In this document: piece by piece, positions 37,743-45,501 of the stretch
Position numbering within the stretch: position 1 is the stretch's first letter
How the letters are laid out: each line of letters opens with the position of its first letter
Assembly: GCA_035567895.1 (NCBI GenBank)
Contig: DATMPC010000022.1
Coordinates: 124,001-188,000 of the forward strand
DNA from: Terriglobales bacterium
GTDB taxonomy: Bacteria; Acidobacteriota; Terriglobia; Terriglobales; Acidobacteriaceae
Direction of reading: 5' to 3'
Length of the DNA: 64,000 nucleotides
The notes under the pieces: model-generated
Seen by the model: only the letters and a program-made list of their open reading frames with translations
Told to the model about the DNA's origin: nothing
Database searches by the model: none
Made by a program: the position numbers and the translations under genes

Positions 37743-39545
37743 TTGTTTGTTTCCCCACTCCCCCGGGACGTGTTTCTGCGCGGGTCCAAGGTCATCCCTG
37801 TGGCGATTCCCGGTACTTCACTGGCCCAACCGAGTCCAACGGCGCACAATACCGACGGCATTTTTGAGGACCTTAAAGCGATTCAGCGGGAATATGGGTA
37901 CCTGCCCGCCGAAAAGCTTCAGGCGATCGCCGACGCTCGGTCTATGCACGTTCGGGAAGTTTTCGCTGTAGCCAGCTTTTACCCGCACTTTCACCTCACA
38001 GCTCCTGCGCGCGTCGATATTCGTGTGTGCACCGACATGTCGTGTCATCTTCGCGGCGCAAACGTCCTAAAGAGGCAGATCCAAGACCGCCTCTACGGAC
38101 ATTCCGGCACAGATTGCAGCATCCGGGAAATCTCATGCCTCGGTCGTTGCGATGGTGCGCCCGCAGTGCTTATCTCCAGTAAGACTGAAGAGCAGATTTA
38201 CGACAACATCACGAGCGATCGCATCGCCGATGCCGTTGTACGAAATTTGAGTGGAGAGCCGCTGCCCCACACGCGTCCCGAGCGACTGCGGCAGGAACTG
38301 CATTCCGATCCGTACGTTGGCATGCCGAAGTATCGCGTTCTGTACAGCCTTGTTCAGACGGGCGACTTCGCCGGTGTGATCACGCTGCTAAAAGCGAGTG
38401 CCCTACGCGGCATGGGCGGTGCGGGATTCCCTACCGGAAACAAATGGGAGATAGTTCGCAACTGTGTGGACGACGAGAAGTACGTAGTCTGCAACGCCGA
38501 TGAGAGCGAACCCGGCACAATCAAAGATCGCTTTATCATGCAGCACCTGCCCCACCTGCTGGTCGAGGGCATGATCATTTGTGGGCTGGTCACTGGCGCG
38601 AAAAAAGGAATTCTCTACATCCGCCATGAGTACGAGCATCCGAGAGACGCTTGCCAGGATGAAATCGATGCCTGCTACAAAGATGGACTGTTAGGCAAAA
38701 ACGTCCTCGGTTCCGATTTGGATTTCGACCTGAGCATCTTCGTGAGCCCTGGCGGATACATCTGCGGAGAAGAAACCGCGCTAATCGAAGCCATTGAAGG
38801 CAAGCGCTCGGAGCCGAGGAACAAGCCTCCGTTCCCTGTTTATCAGGGCTTATGGCACAAGCCCACTGCTTTGAACAACGTCGAAACGTTTGCCTTGGCG
38901 ACCGTCATCCTCGCTCGCGGTGTGGACTGGTTCAAGAACTACGGGCGCAAGGGCTCTCCTGGCATCAAGTTCGTTGGTATCAGCGGTGAAGTCCTAAATC
39001 CGGGAGTTTTTGAAGTTCCGATGGGAATTACCTACGACGAACTCATCAATGGTTACGCGGGCGGCCCGCTTCCGGGAAAAACCATCAAGGCGTTCGCTCC
39101 TTCCGGACCTTCCTCGGGATATTTGCCGGCCTCCATGCTGAATCTGCCACTCGACTGGGACACGATGTCGAAGCCGCCTGTAAGTTCCATGGTGGGATCC
39201 GGAGCTATTGTCGTTTGTTCCAACGAAGCTTGCATGCTCGACATGGCATTGAACGCGGTGAAGTTCTACCGCAACGAATCCTGCGGCAAATGTGTTCCCT
39301 GTCGTGTTGGCTCGCAAAAGTTGGTCGACATGCTCACCGCCTGGACTCAGGGCAAGCAGAATCCTACGGACCTTCAAGCGTTGGATGAACTCAATCAGGC
39401 GTTAGCACTAACTTCGATTTGTGGATTGGGACAGATTGTTCCAGCGCCGATTCAGTCAGTGATGAGGCACTTTCGCGATGAGATCGATGCCCACGTCAAA
39501 GACAAAGACTGTCCCGCGGGTGTCTGCCGGATCGGAGGCTCGTGA
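37743..39545 (+). CDS. NuoE-NuoF fusion: NADH-oxidising flavin/iron-sulfur subunit
   Basis: A single 600-residue chain combines a NuoE-like thioredoxin-fold [2Fe-2S] domain (~35-170; ligands C96, C101, C132, C136) and a NuoF-like domain (~185-590). The NuoF part has the NADH/FMN loop RGMGGAGFPTGNKW (222-235), ESEPGTIKDR (254-263), and a [4Fe-4S] site C514, C517, C520 (ESCGKCVPCRVG) with C560. The fusion is known from NAD-reducing hydrogenases (HoxF-like) and NAD-dependent formate dehydrogenases. It should oxidise NADH (or reduce NAD) and pass electrons to the next gene product. The start shown is TTG, close to the promoter; GTG codons at 37770 or 37800 are possible. Overlaps the next gene as TGATG. 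Confidence 0.9.
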   Translation: MFVSPLPRDVFLRGSKVIPVAIPGTSLAQPSPTAHNTDGIFEDLKAIQREYGYLPAEKLQAIADARSMHVREVFAVASFYPHFHLTAPARVDIRVCTDMSCHLRGANVLKRQIQDRLYGHSGTDCSIREISCLGRCDGAPAVLISSKTEEQIYDNITSDRIADAVVRNLSGEPLPHTRPERLRQELHSDPYVGMPKYRVLYSLVQTGDFAGVITLLKASALRGMGGAGFPTGNKWEIVRNCVDDEKYVVCNADESEPGTIKDRFIMQHLPHLLVEGMIICGLVTGAKKGILYIRHEYEHPRDACQDEIDACYKDGLLGKNVLGSDLDFDLSIFVSPGGYICGEETALIEAIEGKRSEPRNKPPFPVYQGLWHKPTALNNVETFALATVILARGVDWFKNYGRKGSPGIKFVGISGEVLNPGVFEVPMGITYDELINGYAGGPLPGKTIKAFAPSGPSSGYLPASMLNLPLDWDTMSKPPVSSMVGSGAIVVCSNEACMLDMALNAVKFYRNESCGKCVPCRVGSQKLVDMLTAWTQGKQNPTDLQALDELNQALALTSICGLGQIVPAPIQSVMRHFRDEIDAHVKDKDCPAGVCRIGGS

Positions 39546-41749
39546 TGGCTCCGGCAAAGGAGATCACACTCACTATCGACGAGCAGAAAGTTACCGTTCC
39601 CGCCGGTACCACGATCTTCGATGCCGCTCGCATCAACGGCATCCCTATCCCAACGCTTTGCCACCAGCAAAACGAAACTCCAGTCGGTGTCTGCCGCGTT
39701 TGCGTCGTCGATGTTGGCGCGCGTGTGTACACCGCCGCTTGCATTCGCGAAGCGGAAAACAACATGGTGGTAAAAACCAACACCGACAAGGTCAAAGGCG
39801 CGCGCAAGACCTTGGTCGAACTGCTGATGGCCGATCACCCCTCGCCGTGCGCTCGTGAACAGCAGTCGGGCGATTGCGAACTGGAGACACTGGCGAAGAG
39901 CTACAGTGTCGGCACACCACGCTTTGCCAAGCGACTGACGCCTTCGCATCAGAAAGACGAGTCCTCGCTGAGCATCATGGTGGATCACTCCGCCTGCATC
40001 CTGTGCGATCGCTGTATCCGCGGGTGTTCGGAGATTCGCCACAACTTCGTGATTGCGCGTCAGGGCAAGGGCTATGCGGCGGCCATCTCCTTCGATGCTG
40101 ACCTCCCGATGGGAAGTTCCTCGTGCGTTTCATGCGGCGAGTGCATGGTTTCCTGTCCTACAGGTGCGCTGACCAACAAGAAAGTCCTCGGCCAGCAGCT
40201 TGAACATGGCGCCACTCTCAGTGGGATGTCTGTTCAAGCCCAGGAATTACTGGAGTTGCCGGTATTCAAGGGAGTCTCCGGTACATTCCTCGAACTGAAC
40301 AAGGGCGCAGTGGTAAAGCGCACGTATCGGAAAGGCGAGGTCATCTGCCGCGAAGGCGACTACGGTTCTACTGCCTTCTACCTGGTGGAGGGCACCGTGG
40401 ACATCTTCATCTCCACACCACGGGCTCACGTTGATACCGAAGGCTCGCAAGACGGATTCCTGAGCAAGCTTGCCAGCAAGTTGAAGCCGCGCAAGGAACA
40501 CCAGCGCGAGGAAGAAAATACCGCGCGCAAGTTTATCTACATCGATGCACCCGTCGATCTCGAATACGACCATCCGGTTGCGAAACTGCATGCTGGCGAT
40601 CTCTTCGGCGAGATGACGTGCATGAACTTTTATCCGCGTAGCGCGACGGTAGTCGCGTCGGAAGACGTTGTTTGCCTCGAGATGCTGCGCAATGTGCTCG
40701 ACGTCCTGCAGAAGAACAAAACGTTCCGTGCCAAGCTCGATGCCAATTACCGCGTTCGCGCGCTTGAGACTCACCTCAAGAGCGTTCCGGTCTTTACTTC
40801 TCTTACGCAGGACTTCATCGACCACCTTCGTGATCGCGTCGAACTGCTGCGCTTTGCTCCCGGCCAGGTGATCTGTCGTCAGGGCGATCCGGCCGACAGC
40901 TTCTATCTGGTTCGCATTGGTTTCATTAAGGTCAGCGAAGATCATCCCGGCGGGGAACTGGTGCTCTCGTATCTGGCCCGCGGAAACTACTTCGGCGAAA
41001 TCGGATTGCTCTCTGATGAGGGCCGCCGTACCGCGACTTGTGCCGCTCTCGATCACGTGGAGGTCGTCAAGATTCATCGCGAGGACTTCCGCGAGATGGT
41101 GGGACGCTTCCCGCAAGTGCGAGCGAGCCTCGAAGCCGTGGCACGCGAGCGTATCGAGGAAAATCGCAGCCGCATGCATAACCTGCAGAGCGTGCCGGTG
41201 GACGACTTCCTGAAGCAAGGCTTGATGGACGCCCAAAGCCTGCTCGTGCTCGATCTGGATCGCTGCACGCGCTGCGATCAATGTGTGAAAGCCTGCGCCG
41301 ACGCGCACGACGGTATTACCCGGCTCATTCGTGACGGCCTGCGCTTTGAGAACTATCTGGTAGCCACATCTTGTCGCCAGTGCCGCGATCCGCTGTGCAT
41401 GGTGGGTTGTCCAGTGGGATCGATTCGTCGCCGCAATTCACTTGAAGTGATTATTGAAGACTGGTGTGTAGGTTGCGGCTTGTGCGCGAATAACTGTCCC
41501 TACGGAAACATCAATCTGCACGAATTCCCCGCTCCAGCCGGAAGCACTGGGCAAAAGGCCACTGTCAAGAAAGCTACTTCGTGCAATCTCTGCTACGACC
41601 ATCCCGAACCGAGCTGCGTCTACGCGTGTCCACATGATGCCGCGCATCGTATTAATCCACCGGAGTTCTTCGGCCAGATACTGGGCGGCAAGCAGGTCGA
41701 AGGCGTGCCCTACAGCATGGCTCCCGGAATGATGGACCGAAGGAAGTAG
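39545..41749 (+). CDS. multi-cluster Fe-S protein with two cyclic-nucleotide-binding domains
   Basis: A 734-residue modular electron-transfer protein. Order: NuoG-type [2Fe-2S] domain (C39, C50, C53, C66). A NuoG N5-like segment with H98, C102 and C111 lacks the usual middle Cys (CARE instead of CxxC). Two [4Fe-4S] sites follow (C151/154/157/161 and C194/197/200/204). Two cNMP-binding domains lie at ~240-385 and ~415-530, each with an intact phosphate cassette (FGEMTCMNFYPRSATV; FGEIGLLSDEGRRTAT). The tail is DmsB/HybA-like with four [4Fe-4S] sites (C574-584, C610-622, C641-651, C680-695). The first cNMP domain has a ~45-residue charged insert. It probably bridges NuoEF and the membrane cytochrome b, gated by a nucleotide ligand. 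No molybdopterin domain. The TGATG overlap with the upstream stop decides the ATG. Confidence 0.85.
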   Translation: MAPAKEITLTIDEQKVTVPAGTTIFDAARINGIPIPTLCHQQNETPVGVCRVCVVDVGARVYTAACIREAENNMVVKTNTDKVKGARKTLVELLMADHPSPCAREQQSGDCELETLAKSYSVGTPRFAKRLTPSHQKDESSLSIMVDHSACILCDRCIRGCSEIRHNFVIARQGKGYAAAISFDADLPMGSSSCVSCGECMVSCPTGALTNKKVLGQQLEHGATLSGMSVQAQELLELPVFKGVSGTFLELNKGAVVKRTYRKGEVICREGDYGSTAFYLVEGTVDIFISTPRAHVDTEGSQDGFLSKLASKLKPRKEHQREEENTARKFIYIDAPVDLEYDHPVAKLHAGDLFGEMTCMNFYPRSATVVASEDVVCLEMLRNVLDVLQKNKTFRAKLDANYRVRALETHLKSVPVFTSLTQDFIDHLRDRVELLRFAPGQVICRQGDPADSFYLVRIGFIKVSEDHPGGELVLSYLARGNYFGEIGLLSDEGRRTATCAALDHVEVVKIHREDFREMVGRFPQVRASLEAVARERIEENRSRMHNLQSVPVDDFLKQGLMDAQSLLVLDLDRCTRCDQCVKACADAHDGITRLIRDGLRFENYLVATSCRQCRDPLCMVGCPVGSIRRRNSLEVIIEDWCVGCGLCANNCPYGNINLHEFPAPAGSTGQKATVKKATSCNLCYDHPEPSCVYACPHDAAHRINPPEFFGQILGGKQVEGVPYSMAPGMMDRRK

Positions 41750-41754
41750 AGTCG

Positions 41755-42651
41755 ATGCTCATCGATCGAACACATCGACAGTGGTTCTGGGGCAGCGTGA
41801 TCGGACTCACGGTGGGACTCGCAGTCTATATTCCCTATGCCCACTTCACCATCGGAGGAGCACGCGGTGGAACGATCATCGGCATCCTCTACGGGATCGT
41901 CGGTTTCGGCTTCATGATCTTCGCAGGCCTGCTAAGCCTGCGAAAAAGGTTCCCAGTCTGGCGCATCGGGCGCACATCCACGTGGATGCGCGGCCATATC
42001 TGGCTCGGTCTCATCAGTTATCCAATCATCTTCTTGCACTCGGGCTTTTCTTTCGGGAAAGGCACGCTTACGTGGTGGATGATGGTGATTTTCACGATCG
42101 TTTTTGTAAGCGGAATTGTCGGAGCAATTCTTCAGCACTATCTGCCGAAGGTAATGACCAAACAAATCCCTTACGAAACCATCTACGCGGAGATTCCAGT
42201 CATTCGCGGCCAGCTTTTGGACGAGGCTGATGTGAAGGTCGCCGAGGTAACTGGAGTCTCCATGAGCACCAACGCAGTCGCGACTGCGTCGGAAGACACG
42301 GGCGGCGTGATCGTAACGCTGGTGCAGATGGAAGAGGATATTCGCAACGAGTTAACCCGCTTTTACAACAACGAGCTGAGGCCCTTCCTGGAAAAGTCTG
42401 GGGGGAAGGCCTGCCCGATCAGCGATCGCGCAAACTCGGTGGCCCTGTTCGCTAATTTGAAGACGCTTTTACCCGATGAGATTCACCCAACCATCGTCGA
42501 TCTCGAAAGCATTTGCGAGGAGAAGCGGGAGCTTGACCAGCAAATCGTATTGCATCGCATTCTGCATGGATGGTTGTTCATCCACGCTCCTTTGTCATTA
42601 GCTCTGCTCGTTATGGGAGCGATTCATGCAGTGATCGCTCTGAGTTACTAG
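41755..42651 (+). CDS. five-helix membrane protein, probable diheme cytochrome b
   Basis: A 298-residue inner-membrane protein. Helices lie at ~11-30, 38-60, 78-98, 106-128 and 272-295, with a soluble loop ~130-265. Helix 3 carries H81 and H95, and helix 5 carries H277 and H291. Both pairs are 14 residues apart, the spacing used for two stacked bis-His b hemes in cytochrome bc1. H128, H267 and H271 are extra. The function is inferred: quinone- or heme-linked transfer of electrons from the cytoplasmic Fe-S protein to the periplasmic cytochromes. It starts 5 bp after the upstream stop and ends 9 bp before the decaheme gene. I do not recognise a named family. Confidence 0.68.
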   Translation: MLIDRTHRQWFWGSVIGLTVGLAVYIPYAHFTIGGARGGTIIGILYGIVGFGFMIFAGLLSLRKRFPVWRIGRTSTWMRGHIWLGLISYPIIFLHSGFSFGKGTLTWWMMVIFTIVFVSGIVGAILQHYLPKVMTKQIPYETIYAEIPVIRGQLLDEADVKVAEVTGVSMSTNAVATASEDTGGVIVTLVQMEEDIRNELTRFYNNELRPFLEKSGGKACPISDRANSVALFANLKTLLPDEIHPTIVDLESICEEKRELDQQIVLHRILHGWLFIHAPLSLALLVMGAIHAVIALSY

Positions 42652-42660
42652 CACGGAACC

Positions 42661-44169
42661 ATGGCCCGGAAACGCACAGCCAAGAGCCTCGGACAACGAC
42701 ACGACTTCCACTACTTCCAAAGGTGGGGGCGATGGCGATTACTCCGTGCTGGGCTGATGAGCGCTCTTCCGGCGCTCGCCATCATTTGGCTCGTCGGCTA
42801 TGCGCTCCAACGGAATGCGGCGCCTTACTCCAGCGGCCCGCTCTCGTCGGTGCACTCGTTTACCGGTAAGCGTTGCGATACCTGCCACGCACCAGCACTC
42901 AAGGCAGGATTCATAAGCGTTGGCTTCCGCAAGCATGTCAGCGATAAGGCGTGCCTCAGCTGCCATCAGGCTCCGGACCACCAGGCACTGCAGACGTTCA
43001 CTCCGAACTGCGCATCCTGCCACAGCGAACATGTCGGATCGCAGCACCTGCGCCAGGCTACGGATGAAACCTGCGTGCAGTGCCACGGCGATCTCAAGGT
43101 AAAGAACGGCTCGCCGCATTATCAGACTGCGATCTATAACTTTGACGCAAAGCATCCCGAGTTCGCTCCCCTGCGCGTTGACACTCGCGATCCTGGCACT
43201 ATCAGGCTGAATCATGCGGTGCACATGCGGGCTGGGCTACTTGGTCCGAACTCGCAGCCCGTACAGATGCAATGCCAGGATTGCCATCGCACGCCGGCCG
43301 AGCAAGGTGGACCTTGGAAATACGGACAGGCGCGCATGGTGGAAGCAGCCTTACACTCCCCAGATCCACATAATCCGGCGATGCCGCCCGAGCCAGTGCG
43401 TCCCGGAACGGGACGGGCCTACATGGCCGCTCCCACATTCGCGACCGCCTGCCAAAGCTGCCACGCGCTGCAATTTGACAGTCACTTCTCCGAATCGGTG
43501 CCCCACGATAAACCTGAAGTCGTACACGAGTTCATCGTGGGCAAGTTAACGGAGTACATCAAGAAGCATCCGGAGGCAGTGAATGAGCCGCCTCGTCCAA
43601 TGCGGATTATGTTCGGTGGAACGATCTCTCGCGAGCCGCAGACGGCCAAGATCGCCCACAGTCCGGAGGAGTGGGTAACGCTACGCACTTTAGATGCCGA
43701 AACTCTGCTCTGGCACAAGACATGTCAACAGTGCCATTCACTCAAGTACACGCAAACCGATCAGAACGGGCTCGCGGGACTGCCCGAAGTGGCGCCGTCA
43801 AACATCAAACCGGTGTGGCTGCCTAACTCCGTCTTCAGCCACTACGCTCACGTCAGCATCGACTGCAAGTCCTGTCACACTCGCACGCTTACCAGCCAGG
43901 AAACAGCAGACGTCCTGATTCCCAGCATCAAGACCTGCCAGCAGTGCCATAACGGCGAGCCCACAAAGATCGGGCAGGCTCAGAATGGCTGCTTCCTTTG
44001 CCACCAGTACCACAACTGGAAGCAAAGAAATGAACCGTTCACTCCAACTCACAACCTGCAAGAACTGAGGGGTGCAAACGGCTCATCTTCACCATCTGGA
44101 GCGCACTCACAGCTCGAAGCAAGTACGTTCGGTTTTCATCTCCTGAAGTCCGGCTCCAAGTCCCGCTAA
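42661..44169 (+). CDS. membrane-anchored decaheme cytochrome c
   Basis: A 502-residue protein with an N-terminal cytoplasmic basic stretch and one transmembrane anchor (~28-48, LRAGLMSALPALAIIWLVGYAL). A periplasmic part follows with ten CxxCH sites: at residues 72, 98, 117, 138, 205, 264, 355, 402, 426 and 444. Early sites are closely spaced (four within 70 residues), like NapC/NrfH- or doxX-type packs. The anchor is not cleavable by appearance. It should take electrons from the cytochrome b and hand them to periplasmic acceptors or the divergent pentaheme cytochrome. A ~50-residue heme-free Ser/Gly-rich tail ends the protein. Last obvious redox gene of the run. Confidence 0.88.
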   Translation: MARKRTAKSLGQRHDFHYFQRWGRWRLLRAGLMSALPALAIIWLVGYALQRNAAPYSSGPLSSVHSFTGKRCDTCHAPALKAGFISVGFRKHVSDKACLSCHQAPDHQALQTFTPNCASCHSEHVGSQHLRQATDETCVQCHGDLKVKNGSPHYQTAIYNFDAKHPEFAPLRVDTRDPGTIRLNHAVHMRAGLLGPNSQPVQMQCQDCHRTPAEQGGPWKYGQARMVEAALHSPDPHNPAMPPEPVRPGTGRAYMAAPTFATACQSCHALQFDSHFSESVPHDKPEVVHEFIVGKLTEYIKKHPEAVNEPPRPMRIMFGGTISREPQTAKIAHSPEEWVTLRTLDAETLLWHKTCQQCHSLKYTQTDQNGLAGLPEVAPSNIKPVWLPNSVFSHYAHVSIDCKSCHTRTLTSQETADVLIPSIKTCQQCHNGEPTKIGQAQNGCFLCHQYHNWKQRNEPFTPTHNLQELRGANGSSSPSGAHSQLEASTFGFHLLKSGSKSR

Positions 44170-44319
44170 TTTCACCTCACTCCGTTTCTGCGCGAAATTG
44201 TTATTCTGAAGTGACTCGTGTGTTTTCAACGGCTTCCGGGCTGCGAATGCTATCGGCCAAGCCTCAACGTAACTAACGGACATACGCTAACCAGATGCTA
44301 TGGTTGTACTTAGCGTCCA

Positions 44320-45501
44320 ATGAAGACTCCCCCAAAACGCAAATGGGCTTCCCGCGTTAAGGCGGCGAAGGAGAGAATCAGGGCTCTCCGCAGGCCTATC
44401 TATGTCGTTTCTTTGTCGTTGCTTGCGGCCGGTTTTTTTGCATTCACCTTCAGCGTCAATCGGCTCTATGCCGAGAAGCGGAGCCACCTCAGCGCCTACT
44501 GGTTCCAGCAGGGACAAGCGGAGTTAGAGGAAGGCCGCCCGCAAAATGCCATCCCTGATTTAAGGACGGCTCTTCTCTACTCGCACGAGAATTCTCGATA
44601 TCAACTCAACCTCGCGCGTGCGCTTGCAGCCGCCAATCGCGTTCCGGAAGCCCGATCTTATTTCCTTAACCTGCTTGAGGAAGAGCCGGGTAACGGCTCG
44701 GTCAATCTTGAACTCGCTCGCCTTTCGGCCAAAGACAACGATCCAAATCAGGCCAGACGCTACTTTAATGGCGCGATCTACGGGGCGTGGGACACGGATC
44801 CCATTTTGAAACGGCAGCAGGTTCGGCAGGAGCTGATCAGCTTTCTCATCGCAAATGATCTCAAAACTCAGGCACACGGCGAACTGATGAGCTATACGGC
44901 GGAGATGCCGAGTACGCCGAACGCTCAACTCTGGGTAGCACGGACATTCACAAAACTCGGCGACGATCGCAGTGCTCTGGATTTCTTTGTTGCCGCTTCG
45001 CAAACGAACCGTCGAGACGTAACGGCGCTACTCGGAGCAGGCTGGGCAGCCTTTCGACTAGGTCGCTATCGTGAGGCAGTGGAGTACTTCAAAGGGGCGG
45101 AGTCGCTGCATGAAGATCCTTCGACACTGCAGATGATCGAGCTCGTGACCTCGGTGATCGAGCTCAATCCATTCGACAGCAGCATTTCCGCCGCGGAACG
45201 ACGTCACCGGCTCATGCTGGCGATGGGGATCGCCGATCAGCGACTAAAAACGTGTGCCGACTCTCATGACGTTGATCTCGACACCGTCAGTGGCGATCCG
45301 CTCCAGCTTGCCCGCTCGCAGTGGAGCTATTTGAATCGACAGCTCCGTGGCACATACAACAATTCGGGACTCGTGCAATTGCTCGCCCCAGTCGCCTCGC
45401 TCATCACCAACATCGAGCAAAACGGCGGATGCGGCGCGCAAACGCCAAATGACCAGGCAATGCTGCGCATTTACCAAGGTGGAGGGGAGCTGCAAAGGTG
45501 A
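44320..45501 (+). CDS. membrane-anchored TPR protein
   Basis: A 393-residue protein with a basic N-terminus, one transmembrane helix (~29-50, VVSLSLLAAGFFAFTFSV) and a helical repeat region of TPR type. The repeat units include AYWFQQGQAELEEGRPQNAIPDL, QLNLARALAAANRVPEARSYFLNLL and LLGAGWAAFRLGRYREAVEYF. It probably scaffolds protein assembly at the periplasmic face. It follows the decaheme gene after 150 bp and overlaps the ClC gene (GTGA), so it is coupled to the latter. No specific family recognised. Confidence 0.75.
   Translation: MKTPPKRKWASRVKAAKERIRALRRPIYVVSLSLLAAGFFAFTFSVNRLYAEKRSHLSAYWFQQGQAELEEGRPQNAIPDLRTALLYSHENSRYQLNLARALAAANRVPEARSYFLNLLEEEPGNGSVNLELARLSAKDNDPNQARRYFNGAIYGAWDTDPILKRQQVRQELISFLIANDLKTQAHGELMSYTAEMPSTPNAQLWVARTFTKLGDDRSALDFFVAASQTNRRDVTALLGAGWAAFRLGRYREAVEYFKGAESLHEDPSTLQMIELVTSVIELNPFDSSISAAERRHRLMLAMGIADQRLKTCADSHDVDLDTVSGDPLQLARSQWSYLNRQLRGTYNNSGLVQLLAPVASLITNIEQNGGCGAQTPNDQAMLRIYQGGGELQR

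Noticed and set aside
36113-37861. The longer cytochrome c frame starting at 37861
   Set aside because: The added 101 residues overlap the divergent promoter and first codons of the NuoEF gene and precede a clear signal peptide start at 37558.
40247-41308. A 353-codon minus-strand open frame inside the Fe-S/cNMP gene
   Set aside because: Fully contained opposite a gene with dense functional motifs; no ribosome site or domain.
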